Positions 36,462 through 44,942 of a stretch of DNA of 64,000 nucleotides are shown here, in pieces. The stretch comes from Spirochaetaceae bacterium bin103 (GTDB taxonomy: Bacteria > Spirochaetota > Spirochaetia > SZUA-6 > Bin103), in NCBI GenBank assembly GCA_002238925.1, contig MPNH01000020.1, positions 1-64,000 of the forward strand. Direction: 5' to 3'. The position numbers and the translations under genes are program-made. The number at the start of each line of letters is the position of its first letter. Position 1 is the stretch's first letter. The notes beneath the pieces are model-generated. The model had not been told where the DNA came from. It searched no databases and saw nothing but the letters and a program-made list of their open reading frames with translations.

Positions 36462-38045
36462 TCAGCGGCGCCAGAAGGTGACGGTGAGCAGCACCAGCAC
36501 GCTGTACACTTCCAGCCGTCCGGTGAGCATGGCGAAACTGAGCCACCACTTCACGGCGGCCGGGTAGAAGGCGTAGTTCTCGGTCGGTCCGATGGCGCCG
36601 AAGCCGGGGCCGACGTTGCCGACCGTGGCCAGGCCGGTGGATACGGCGGTGGCAAGGTCGGGGCTTGAGCCGGCCACGATCAGAGTGGTCAGCAGCACCA
36701 GTCCGATATAGAGGAAGAAGAACATCGCCACCGGGTACAGGATGTCCTTCTTGACCCGGCGGTCGCCGATTCTGAGGGTGAAGATGCCCTGCGGGTGGAT
36801 CAGGAACTTGAACTCGTTCAGCGCTTGCCGGAACAGCGTTACGACCCGGATTACCTTGATGCCGCCGGCGGTGGATCCGGCGCAGCCGCCGATGAGCATG
36901 ATCACCAGCAATACCGCCCGCGCCAGGGTCGGCCAGGCGTCGTAGTCCGCGGTGGTGAAGCCGGTGCCGGTGAGCAGCGAGGCGGCCTGGAACGCGCCGA
37001 AGCGCAGCCCCTCGCCCAGCGACTGGTACACCGGGCCGGTAACCGACAGGGTCACCACCGCCGCCGCCACCACGTAGATGCCGATGAAGGTGCGCACTTC
37101 CAGGTTGCCGAGCAGCTTGCCCGGGCGCCCCCGCATGGCCTGGAAGTAGAGCGAGAAGTTGACCGCCGCCAGCAGCATGAACACGGTCACCACCGCGTCC
37201 ACGAACGCCGAGCCGTAGGCGCCGACACTGGCCGCGCGCGGCGAGAATCCGCCGGTCGCTATGGTGCTGAAGGTGTGCGTCACCGCATCGAACAGCGGCA
37301 GTCCGCCGGCCAGCAGCAGCGCCGCCTCCAGCACCGTCAGACCAAGGTAAATGAGCCACAGGATCTTGGCGGTACCGGCGACGCGCGGGGTAAGCTTCTC
37401 CAGCGTCGGGCCGGGCGCCTCCGAGCGCATCAGCTTCAGGCCGCCGATGCCGAGCCGCGGCAGGATTGCCACCGTGAGCACCACGATACCCATCCCGCCG
37501 AGCCACTGGGTGAGCGAGCGCCAGAACAGGACCGACCGCGGCAGCGACTCGATGTCGGTGAGCAGCGTGGCCCCGGTGGTGGTAAACCCCGACATGGTCT
37601 CGAAAAAGGCGTCGGTGTAGCTCGGGATGCTGCCGCTGATAACGTACGGCAGGGCGCCGAACGCGGATATCACCAGCCAGCTCAGCACCACCACCAGGAA
37701 CCCGTCGCGGGTCAGCAGGGTGGCGTCGCGGAACGGGCGGAAGCCCAGAAACCCGCTCAGCGCGCACAGCAGCGCCACCCCGGCCGACACGCCGAATGCG
37801 ATCACCGCCTGCCGTTCGCCGTAGATCAGCGCCACCAGGATCCCGGAGCCCATGAACAGGCCGGCGAGCAGCAGCAGCGAGGAAAGGGTATAGAGAACGG
37901 CACCGGTGCGGTGCGGGCGGTCTCCATTCGGCGAGCGTGGCTCTGTCGCCGGCGTCGGCGTCGGGTGGACAATAACGCCACGATCGGTGCCGGCTACCGC
38001 AGCCGGGCCGGATCGCCGAAGTCGTCGGTTGCCTCGACGAGTCAC
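36462..38045 (-). CDS. trkH: TrkH-family potassium uptake channel subunit
   Basis: A ~527-residue integral membrane protein with about ten hydrophobic segments and the four pore signatures of TrkH/KtrB: MSGFTTTGATLL, FSTIATGGFSP, LLTGTGFTTADYD and LATVGNVGPGFGA. The GG-xx-G loop after TM (QWLGGMGIVVL) and IGGCAGSTAGGIKVIR are family hallmarks. It moves K+ across the inner membrane, usually gated by a TrkA/KtrA ring. No trkA is in the window. The start is uncertain. The only plausible upstream start is GTG 38045, in a GTGA overlap with the preceding gene; this gives a ~35-residue polar leader before the first membrane segment. Confidence 0.85.
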   Translation of the reverse strand: MTRRGNRRLRRSGPAAVAGTDRGVIVHPTPTPATEPRSPNGDRPHRTGAVLYTLSSLLLLAGLFMGSGILVALIYGERQAVIAFGVSAGVALLCALSGFLGFRPFRDATLLTRDGFLVVVLSWLVISAFGALPYVISGSIPSYTDAFFETMSGFTTTGATLLTDIESLPRSVLFWRSLTQWLGGMGIVVLTVAILPRLGIGGLKLMRSEAPGPTLEKLTPRVAGTAKILWLIYLGLTVLEAALLLAGGLPLFDAVTHTFSTIATGGFSPRAASVGAYGSAFVDAVVTVFMLLAAVNFSLYFQAMRGRPGKLLGNLEVRTFIGIYVVAAAVVTLSVTGPVYQSLGEGLRFGAFQAASLLTGTGFTTADYDAWPTLARAVLLVIMLIGGCAGSTAGGIKVIRVVTLFRQALNEFKFLIHPQGIFTLRIGDRRVKKDILYPVAMFFFLYIGLVLLTTLIVAGSSPDLATAVSTGLATVGNVGPGFGAIGPTENYAFYPAAVKWWLSFAMLTGRLEVYSVLVLLTVTFWRR

Positions 38046-41000
38046 CGCGCGACCGTGCCTGTTGGTCCGCGTGGTTCGGCCGGCAGGCGGATCACGATTC
38101 GTGCGCGTGCTCCGGGGAGGAAGTCGCACGCGGAAGAAGCTACGGGGCCGCCGGCGGGGGAGAGTACCTGCGCGGTGTAGCGGGCGGGGTGCGGGAGCAT
38201 GTTGCGCGCTTCGACGGTGACCGTGGCGCCGTTGCGCCAGCCGCGTACCTGGTCGACGGTCTCCAGGGCGCCCGCCCAGTCCTGCTCGGGGGATGCGCCG
38301 AGGCGGTAGGTAATGCCGCCGTAGCGGTTCAGGATGGGGTCGGCGTCGAGTGCCTCGGCGAGCATGTACATGCTCAGGATAGCGCCGTACTTGGTGGTCC
38401 AGTTGCCGCGGTACGGCCACGCAGGCAGCACGTCCTCGGTACCGCCGCCGAGGCAGGCGGGGTCGAACCGGGTGTCCGGGTTGAACGCGTGCTGCGCCGG
38501 CACCCGCGCCTCCGACTGGTAGTGGGCGTTCAGCCAGCGCCGTTTGTCCTCGGTCAGCGAGCTCTGCACGCCCTGGTGCAGCAGCGCGCGGGCGCGTTCG
38601 AACCACTCCGCCTCGCCGGTGTGCCGCCACAGCTCCATCAGTTCGGTGGCGCCCTGCGCGTACACCAGGTTGTTGGTGGAGTACTTGATGTCCACGGTGG
38701 TGCCGCCCACGGTGCGGTAGTCCCAGCGCCCCAGCGGCAGGTGCTGCAGCCCGTCGGTGCACGCGTTGAAGTGGTATTGCCAGCTTGCGAACCAGCTTGC
38801 CGCCACCCGCGCCGCCGCCAGCCAGCGCGCCTCGCCGGTGGCGGCGTGCAGCGTGTTGTGGGCAGCCAGCAGGGCGTGGCCCTGACGCTTGTCGATGTTG
38901 TAGAAGTCCATCTCGGAGCCGGCGAACACCCCGAACCGCTCCATCACCTGCATTGCCAGCTCGCCCATCGCCACCGCGTAGTTCAGGTAGCGCCGCTCGC
39001 CGAGGAAGGCGGCGGCACGCACGTAGGCCCAGATCAGGTACACGAAGTTGGTGGCGCCGCGCTCGCTCGGCTTGGCGAACTGGATGTCTGCCGCGCGCGA
39101 TTGGCGCTCGGTCCAGCGCGAGCGCTCCCAGTACAGGAGCTGGATGCGCCGGGCGGCGGGCGCGGCGCTGGTGCCGTCGATGCGGCCGGGCACGTCGCCG
39201 TCCGGGAACAGCTCCATGAGGCGGTCCAGGGAACCGCGCAGCGCGGAAATCCAGCTTGCCGGCGGCGTTTGGCCGTGGGCCCGAAGCCGTTCGGCGCAGC
39301 GCACGTACCAGTACAGCCCCTCGCCGAGCGGCCCCATGTCGATGCGGCCGGGGTCGTAGTAGGTGCCGAAGGTGTCGACCATCCCGTCGTGGTCCTCGTG
39401 GTAGGTGGGGTAGAGGATGCCCAGCGGCGAGATGCCGTGCTCGGCGAAGAAGTCCATGGTGTCCACCGCCACCCGCACCGCGTCGCCATCGTCGTGGCGC
39501 AGGCCGTGGTCCAGCGCCGCGTGCGCCACCAGCCCGGCCATGCCCGACCACGAGAACCCGACGAAGCGGTGGAAGTACTCCTTGGGCAGGAACCGCCCGC
39601 CGCCGGTGGGGGCGTCGCCGAACACCCAGCGCCCCACGTAGAACACCCGGTAGGTGCGCCCGCCGCGCTCGATCTCCTGGATCAGGCCGTGGTCGCTGAG
39701 CGTGGTGCGCAGGCGCAGCTCATAGTCGGCGCGCAGGGTGTGCGGGGGATTGGTGGGGGAGGCGGGGTACAGCCGGCGCCATGCGGCGGAAAGCGCGCCG
39801 CAGTAGCCGGGGCGGAACACGGCTGCCGGGCGGCGCGGCGCCGCGTACAGGGCGAGGGTCTTGCGGTAGCGGGCGCCATCTTCCAGGGTGAGGCGTTCGT
39901 CGCTGTCGAGCAGCAGCCGGCGGCCGAACACGGCGGACTCCGGGATTTGATGCACGGCCTCGTAGCGGCCGCTGCCGGGGTCCACCTGCAGGCGCACGCT
40001 GGCCGCGGGCTCGGCGGCGTTCGGTTGCGGTTCCACCCAGCCGGCGAATACCCACGCCGCATCCTCCACGCTGAACCCGGCCGGGACGGTGGCGGCCGCC
40101 TCCGGGAAGTCCTCGCTTAGGTAGTGGCACGCCTCGGCGGTCGGGTTGCCGTCGTACAGCAGGCCGGGATGCAGGGTGTAGGTGGCGTCGGCGGCGGCAA
40201 TCGGCAGCCGGCTGGTGATGCGCAGCTTGACGCCGGCGAGCGTGTCGCCGTGGTAGCGCCAGGTGAACGCCACCCGCCACTGCTCAGCGCGTCCCCGATC
40301 GGCGCCCGCCCGCGGGGAGGCAATGCCCCGATTGCCCACCGGGAACTCGGACGCCACCAGAGCTGCGCCGGTGGCCGGCGGTGCGCATGGCGCGCCGCTG
40401 CTACCGCTTCCGTCGTCCGCACCCGGCTCGTCCGCGTACCGCGACACGGCGGCGGTACAGTGGAGGGTGCCGGCGGTCCGGCCCGCGGCCCGGTCGTATA
40501 TTTCGAACACGCCGCCGGCTCCGTCCGCCGCCGGCAGCGCGGACACCGTGAAGCGCTCCGGCAGCACGCTCTCGAAGTCGAAGTTGCGCGCCCGGTCGCC
40601 GGCTTCGTCGACGCGGCGCGGCGCGGCGGCGCCGTCGGTCTGGCGGATGTCGTCCACCAGGATGAAGCCCCAGTCGTCTTCCGGGTAGCGCGGCGCCGCG
40701 TGCCAGCCCCACGGTTCCACGGCCGCGTAGTCCAGGATCTGCAGATAGGCGCGTCGGCCGCGGAATTCGGCCACGTCCCAGCCGCGCCGCACCAGCTCCA
40801 GGTTGCGCTCGCCGGTGGCGGTGCGCACCCGCTGCCAGCCGCCGTCCCCGGCCACGTACAGGTTCAGGCAGGTCACGTCCGCGAAGTCGCCGCCGCCGAT
40901 CAGGAAGTCGATGCCGGCGCCGGCGATCACGAATACGTCCGACTGCAACTCGCCGATCAGGGTGCCCAGGTTGCGGTTCTTGCTGTTCACCAGCCGCTTG

Positions 41001-41302
41001 CCCTCGAACCCGGTCACCGCATCCTGACCGGGAAACGCCCCGCACGCCGGCTGCATCCCGAATGCCGTTCCGTTGGGCCGCACCTGCATGGTGTGGTGCG
41101 TGTTGAACGGCGCCGCGCGCGGATCCCAAGTTCCGGCCACCGGCTGCCAGCCCCGGTAGCGGTTCTGCCGGATTTCCACGTCTGCGCTCAACTCGATCGC
41201 CGGCGGCCCCTCGCCCGCCCCATCCTGCGCCGCCGCGCGCCCCCGGCCCGTCCCCCCCCGGGGCCTCCACAGCGCCGGGGCGCGCCCCGGCGCCCGCCCC
41301 AT
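38042..41302 (-). CDS. Large putative (alpha/alpha)6-toroid glycosidase, 5' end frameshifted
   Basis: About 1086 residues in this frame. The N-terminal ~250 residues are a beta-rich, levanase-like carbohydrate module (LGTLIGELQSDVFVIAGAGI, FLIGGGDFADVTCLNLYVAG). The C-terminal half is a helical toroid (GLYWYVRCAERL, YLIWAYVRAAAFLGERRYLN, YSTNNLVYAQGATELMELW), as in six-hairpin glycosidases. The family is not named with confidence. The real N-terminus probably starts at ATG 41384 (MPGQKPNQRPTVSSTTLRIG) in another frame; a 79-bp duplication between 22-bp repeats separates the frames. The GH116 gene ends 5 bases before that ATG, so the two form an operon for glycoside breakdown. No signal peptide was seen. 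Confidence 0.6.
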   Translation of the reverse strand: MGRAPGRAPALWRPRGGTGRGRAAAQDGAGEGPPAIELSADVEIRQNRYRGWQPVAGTWDPRAAPFNTHHTMQVRPNGTAFGMQPACGAFPGQDAVTGFEGKRLVNSKNRNLGTLIGELQSDVFVIAGAGIDFLIGGGDFADVTCLNLYVAGDGGWQRVRTATGERNLELVRRGWDVAEFRGRRAYLQILDYAAVEPWGWHAAPRYPEDDWGFILVDDIRQTDGAAAPRRVDEAGDRARNFDFESVLPERFTVSALPAADGAGGVFEIYDRAAGRTAGTLHCTAAVSRYADEPGADDGSGSSGAPCAPPATGAALVASEFPVGNRGIASPRAGADRGRAEQWRVAFTWRYHGDTLAGVKLRITSRLPIAAADATYTLHPGLLYDGNPTAEACHYLSEDFPEAAATVPAGFSVEDAAWVFAGWVEPQPNAAEPAASVRLQVDPGSGRYEAVHQIPESAVFGRRLLLDSDERLTLEDGARYRKTLALYAAPRRPAAVFRPGYCGALSAAWRRLYPASPTNPPHTLRADYELRLRTTLSDHGLIQEIERGGRTYRVFYVGRWVFGDAPTGGGRFLPKEYFHRFVGFSWSGMAGLVAHAALDHGLRHDDGDAVRVAVDTMDFFAEHGISPLGILYPTYHEDHDGMVDTFGTYYDPGRIDMGPLGEGLYWYVRCAERLRAHGQTPPASWISALRGSLDRLMELFPDGDVPGRIDGTSAAPAARRIQLLYWERSRWTERQSRAADIQFAKPSERGATNFVYLIWAYVRAAAFLGERRYLNYAVAMGELAMQVMERFGVFAGSEMDFYNIDKRQGHALLAAHNTLHAATGEARWLAAARVAASWFASWQYHFNACTDGLQHLPLGRWDYRTVGGTTVDIKYSTNNLVYAQGATELMELWRHTGEAEWFERARALLHQGVQSSLTEDKRRWLNAHYQSEARVPAQHAFNPDTRFDPACLGGGTEDVLPAWPYRGNWTTKYGAILSMYMLAEALDADPILNRYGGITYRLGASPEQDWAGALETVDQVRGWRNGATVTVEARNMLPHPARYTAQVLSPAGGPVASSACDFLPGARARIVIRLPAEPRGPTGTVAR

Positions 41303-41312
41303 CCTGCGCCGC
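41212..41312 (+). repeat. 22-bp direct repeats spaced 79 bp, causing a frameshift
   Basis: Copies at 41212-41233 and 41291-41312 are identical. The period of 79 bases is 26 codons plus one base. Removing one period joins ATG 41384 in frame to the long glycosidase frame. The spacer also holds eight consecutive C (41252-41259). Confidence 0.8.
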
Positions 41313-41389
41313 GGCGCGCTCCAGGCCGATCCTCAGCGTGGTACTCGATACGGTCGGGCGCTGGTTCGGTTTCTGCCCGGGCATCACGG

Positions 41390-44101
41390 TCAGACCACCG
41401 CGGCGAGCGCGATGGTCAGGGGCGCGGCGTTGGTGATGTGGACGGCGTCGGGGAAGGTGAGGGTGGCGTCCTCCTGCCGGTACGCCGTGGCGGCCCCGCC
41501 CACCTGCACGCCGGTCACCGCGCCGCCGGCTGCGCCCACCAGCCGGTCGCTGGCGAAGCTGGACAGGCGCAGCTCGCCGGCCGCCGGCTGCAGGCGGATC
41601 TCGGTGGCATCCAGGGTGCAGGTGCCCCAGCCGGAGCCGAGTGCCCAGAAGGCGGTGTAGGGGGCGTCGGCCACCTGGGGGCTGAACCCGACGTAGCCGC
41701 GCACGGCGTCGAACTCGAACCCGGACCAGGCCAGCAGCAGCGCGAACGCGGCCATGGAGCGCGCGTAGTTGCTGCCGCACTCGATTTCGTTCCACGGGTT
41801 GCGCCGGCTGCCGTCGTAGCGGTCGCGCACCGCCTGCACCATCGCCAGGCCCTCCTCCAGCATGCCCTCCTGGACCATGTGGCAGGCGGCCTGGTACTCG
41901 AAGCCGTGCATGGTCTCCTGCGCGTAGGTAACCGGCACTACCGGCAGCGCGCGCGGGTAAGAGCAGATCACCGTGCCCGCCTCGTCGTCCAGTCCGTACA
42001 GGCGCGCCGGGTTGAAGTGCTCCCGCAGCGAGCGCATGAAGTTGTGGCGGTAGATCGCCGCCAGCGCCGAGCGGGTCTGCTCGCGGTCGAACACCTCCCC
42101 GATACCGCAGATGTTGGCATGCCATTGCCCGAGCACCTGGTCGATCGCGCAGCCCTCCGCCACCTGGTACTTGATCTCGCCGTGCTCGGCGTCCCAGTAG
42201 TTCATTACCTGGCTGCGCCCGCCGCGGTAGGTCTCCTGGTCGTCGCCGGTAGCGTACACCTCCAGGAGCGACCGGTCGGTGAGGTCGATCTGCTGCTGAT
42301 AATACTCGCCGTTGAACAGGTTGCGGTCGGTCCACGCCTTGCCGCGCGCGAACAGCGCCCGGTACTCGGCGGCGGTACCGGATTCGCCCAGGTGGTCGGC
42401 CATTTCGGCGCCGGCGGCCAGGGCGGCCAGGTAAAAGCCGTTCAGCCAGGAGTTGGGGCCGAACAGCTCCATGTCCAGCGTGTGGTGCTGGCGCCCCTCC
42501 AGCACGCCGTCGCGGTCGGCGTCCCAGCGGTCCGGATTGCTGTCCGCCCAGGCGAACGAGATGTTGGCCTTGATCGTGTCCCAGTGGCCGCGCAGCCAGT
42601 CGGTGTCGCCGCTGATCTTCCACTCCCGGTATGCCTTGATCACGCCGCCGAACTGGCCGTCGGCGCACGGCCGGAAGCCGAGCCGTTCGCGCCCGAGCGG
42701 CAGTTGCAGCCGGAACGTCATGCCGCCGTCGGGCGCGGCGTTGTAGCGGAAGTCGGCGTCGCGCATGGAGCGCTCCAGGTCCGGGAACAGGAACGGCATC
42801 GCGTAGGCGTAGTTCCACACGTGCGTGCAGCTCCCCTCGCAGCAGCCCTGGTCGACGCGCACCCCCTCGAAGCCGTAGAAGGTGCCGTCCTCCAGCCGCA
42901 GCACGGTAGAGCTGTTCAGCACCGACAACGTGGCGGCGGCGGCGTCGAGCACGGCCGGCGGCACACTGCTGGCGTACAGCGCGTCGCGGAACGCCACCGT
43001 GTCGCCGTGCAGCCGCTGCCACTCGCGCAGGCAGTAGGCGGCGCTGGCCGCGGAGTCGGCGAACCGGGTGGCGTACCAGTTGCGCCACTCGCCCGTCTCG
43101 AATTCCGGCGGCGGCGCGTCGCGCTGTTCCTGGTCCACCCCCACCGGGTGCCAGTAGTTGACGCAGTTCGGGAAGCTCCAGGCCAGCACGAAGCGGACGC
43201 TGCGCGTCTGCCCGGCGGCCACGCTGATCCGGGCCGCCAGCACGCCGGTGTCGTCGCGGCCGAAGCCGCCGCCGGCACTGGCCGGTTCCGGGTAGCTGCG
43301 GTTGGTGAACCCGCCCGGCGCGGTGAAGTCGTGCCAGTAGATGGTGAGGTCGTCGAACCAGGCGCCGCGGAACCAGTTCTCCTGGTAGCTGACTTGCGGG
43401 CAGTCGGTGGCGACGGTCAGGTCGCCGTGGCGGGGATGGTCGGCGGCGAAGCCGGCGGCGCCCAGGGTGAGACACTGAACCTCGCCGTCGCGCCGCGCAC
43501 GGTTGACCGGGGCGCCCGGCGCATCCGCCGCGCCCGGCTTGGCCGGGTTGGTGACCGCGAACGCCACGGTGTAGTCGAGGTCGTCGTCGCTGGTGTTGGC
43601 AATCTGCACCGCGAAGCAGGCGGCCGGGATGCTGGAGTCGGCGGAGTTGCCGGGGATGAACGGGTTGAAGGCGCGCAGCGACACGGCGCCGGGAAACTTC
43701 TGGTCGGCGAACGCCAGGGTGGCGACCGGGAAGGTGCCCTCGAACTCGACGTCGGCGAAGTGCGGCAGGCCGCCGAGGGAGGCGCGCGTGGGGCCGAAGC
43801 CGTAGCTGTGCAGCCAGGTGGAGCGCAGGCTGCCGGACAACGGCCCCGGCAGGTCGCCGTGCAGGACGCGCGCGTCCACCACCTCGCCGCCGCGCTCCGC
43901 CTTGACGGCAAGGTGGCTGAAGCCGTTCACGCTGCCCTTGTTGGGGCGGTTGAAGATTTCCCAGTCGACCAGCCGGCCGTTGCCGGCCAGCCCTATCGAG
44001 CCGGAACCGATGCCGCCGAGCGGAAACGAAATCTCGTTGAGTTGGGCGCCGCGGTAGGTGAAGTGGGCGCGCGTGGACTCGCGCAGGCGATGGTTGCTCA
44101 T
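41390..44101 (-). CDS. GH116-family beta-glycosidase (GBA2-like)
   Basis: A 903-residue cytoplasmic-type enzyme. The N-terminal GBA2 domain shows the family signature ISFPLGGIGSGSIGLAGNGR, then DWEIFNRPNKGS. The C-terminal catalytic toroid has CCEGSCTHVWNYAYAMPFLF, GGVIKAYREWKISGDTDWLR, LDMELFGPNSWLNGFYLAAL and MNYWDAEHGEIKYQ. GH116 enzymes act as beta-glucosidases, beta-xylosidases or N-acetylglucosaminidases; the substrate cannot be fixed here. I chose ATG 44101 because conservation begins there (MSNHRLREST). The frame is open 28 codons further up, but those codons overlap antisense DNA with no homology. The putative toroid glycosidase follows immediately. Confidence 0.86.
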   Translation of the reverse strand: MSNHRLRESTRAHFTYRGAQLNEISFPLGGIGSGSIGLAGNGRLVDWEIFNRPNKGSVNGFSHLAVKAERGGEVVDARVLHGDLPGPLSGSLRSTWLHSYGFGPTRASLGGLPHFADVEFEGTFPVATLAFADQKFPGAVSLRAFNPFIPGNSADSSIPAACFAVQIANTSDDDLDYTVAFAVTNPAKPGAADAPGAPVNRARRDGEVQCLTLGAAGFAADHPRHGDLTVATDCPQVSYQENWFRGAWFDDLTIYWHDFTAPGGFTNRSYPEPASAGGGFGRDDTGVLAARISVAAGQTRSVRFVLAWSFPNCVNYWHPVGVDQEQRDAPPPEFETGEWRNWYATRFADSAASAAYCLREWQRLHGDTVAFRDALYASSVPPAVLDAAAATLSVLNSSTVLRLEDGTFYGFEGVRVDQGCCEGSCTHVWNYAYAMPFLFPDLERSMRDADFRYNAAPDGGMTFRLQLPLGRERLGFRPCADGQFGGVIKAYREWKISGDTDWLRGHWDTIKANISFAWADSNPDRWDADRDGVLEGRQHHTLDMELFGPNSWLNGFYLAALAAGAEMADHLGESGTAAEYRALFARGKAWTDRNLFNGEYYQQQIDLTDRSLLEVYATGDDQETYRGGRSQVMNYWDAEHGEIKYQVAEGCAIDQVLGQWHANICGIGEVFDREQTRSALAAIYRHNFMRSLREHFNPARLYGLDDEAGTVICSYPRALPVVPVTYAQETMHGFEYQAACHMVQEGMLEEGLAMVQAVRDRYDGSRRNPWNEIECGSNYARSMAAFALLLAWSGFEFDAVRGYVGFSPQVADAPYTAFWALGSGWGTCTLDATEIRLQPAAGELRLSSFASDRLVGAAGGAVTGVQVGGAATAYRQEDATLTFPDAVHITNAAPLTIALAAVV

Positions 44102-44135
44102 GTCGCCGGCATGGTGCGGACAGACCCGCCGCCGG

Positions 44136-44603
44136 TCAAGCTCGCTGCCCGCCGCCCCGGTCGCCCTCGCCGCCGCCCGCTGCATCGGCGGGGCCGGCGC
44201 CGATCACCTTTACCGGCACGCCCGCAACGCGCCTGAAGTGGGCTTCGTCGCGCGCACCCACCAGCACGCCGAACCCCAGTTCGCGCGCCGTGGCCGCAAC
44301 GGCCATGTCGTTCTGCGGAATCAGCTCTCCGCGGGCCGACAGCTCGGCATATATGTCCGCGTAGTGTTCAGCTATCGCCGCACTGAACGGTTCTATCCCG
44401 GTGAGCATTCGAATCGTTTCCAGATGGGCTCTCCGGCGCGCAGCGCGTGTGGCAGAGTCCGCCATGCGAACGCCGCTCAGGGCTTCTGCCCACACAATCG
44501 CCGGCAGCGCCAATTCGTCGTCCCACGCCAAGTGTTCGCTAACGCCCGCTTGGAGTGCCCGCTCCAATTCGACCAGCGCCGAGGTGTCGAGGACTAATCC
44601 CAC
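44136..44603 (-). CDS. vapC: VapC-type PIN-domain toxin
   Basis: A 155-residue PIN ribonuclease: [17 protein letters not shown] (D6 and the following acidic residue), [12 protein letters not shown] (middle Glu), [17 protein letters not shown] and [10 protein letters not shown] (the two C-terminal acidic positions). PIN toxins cleave RNA, often tRNA or rRNA, when the antitoxin is lost. The ATG lies 10 bases inside the antitoxin gene, the standard arrangement. The last ~15 residues ([14 protein letters not shown]) are low-complexity and may be a 3' extension. It appears functional, unlike the other PIN genes in the window. Confidence 0.86.
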   Translation of the reverse strand: MGLVLDTSALVELERALQAGVSEHLAWDDELALPAIVWAEALSGVRMADSATRAARRRAHLETIRMLTGIEPFSAAIAEHYADIYAELSARGELIPQNDMAVAATARELGFGVLVGARDEAHFRRVAGVPVKVIGAGPADAAGGGEGDRGGGQRA

Positions 44604-44854
44604 GGGTTGTCCAGGATGCGATCGGCCTCGTTGACTCTGCGCAGGTCATCGGCGAAATCCTGGTCGGGGCGAACACTGCCGAGGGCATCCCAGACCTGGC
44701 GCAAGGTTGCCCTGCGCGAACCCGCAACCGGAACCAGTTCAGCGACCGGCTTGCCGTTCTTGACCAGCACGAACTGGTCGCCGGTGTGCCTGATCCGAGC
44801 CAGGCAGTCCCCGAGGTTGCGCGCAGCCCAAGTGCTCGACACGGTTACCTTCAT
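44594..44854 (-). CDS. vapB: Phd/YefM-type antitoxin of the vapC pair
   Basis: An 86-residue antitoxin, [20 protein letters not shown] with [17 protein letters not shown], is the Phd/YefM DNA-binding fold. The C-terminal acidic helix ([19 protein letters not shown]) is the toxin-neutralising tail. A TTG two codons upstream is a possible alternative start. It should repress its own promoter just upstream. Confidence 0.84.
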   Translation of the reverse strand: MKVTVSSTWAARNLGDCLARIRHTGDQFVLVKNGKPVAELVPVAGSRRATLRQVWDALGSVRPDQDFADDLRRVNEADRILDNPWD

Positions 44855-44861
44855 ACGCAAA

Positions 44862-44890
44862 ATTGTAAATTACGCGTTTGCGAAGCTCAA
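44862..44890 (-). promoter_or_regulatory. Sigma-70-like promoter for the vapBC-type pair
   Basis: On the minus strand TTGAGC (44890-44885) and TACAAT (44867-44862) are separated by exactly 17 bases and end 7 bases before the antitoxin ATG. The -10 box matches the consensus at 5 of 6 positions. The transcript would have a very short leader. Confidence 0.5.
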
Positions 44891-44902
44891 GCCCCGCGTT
44901 CC

Positions 44903-44931
44903 TTGACAACAAGTGGTTGCCACCGTAACGT
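44903..44931 (+). promoter_or_regulatory. Possible promoter for the ABC transporter operon
   Basis: A perfect TTGACA at 44903-44908 with TAACGT 17 bases downstream (44926-44931). The -10 match is weak (3 of 6). The first permease ATG follows at 44943, so the mRNA would be nearly leaderless, which fits the poor RBS there. Confidence 0.4.
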
Positions 44932-44942
44932 GGCAGCTCGGT

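Noticed and set aside
38046-39551. Long upstream extension of the trkH frame
   Set aside because: The extension is an Arg/Pro-rich shadow of the glycosidase gene; TrkH homology begins only after 38045.
41252-41259. Run of eight C as a slippage-type phase-variation tract
   Set aside because: It lies inside the 79-bp duplicated segment; the duplication alone explains the frameshift exactly, so slippage is not needed.
40401-43475. 1024-codon minus-strand frame crossing the GH116/toroid junction
   Set aside because: Mostly a +1 shadow; only its short stretch 41384 to about 41310 seems real, as the displaced N-terminus of the toroid glycosidase.
40124-44236. 1370-codon open frame antisense to the two glycosidase genes
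   Set aside because: Low-complexity Arg/Gly/Ala/Val translation without any domain; the GH116 gene on the other strand has clear family signatures.
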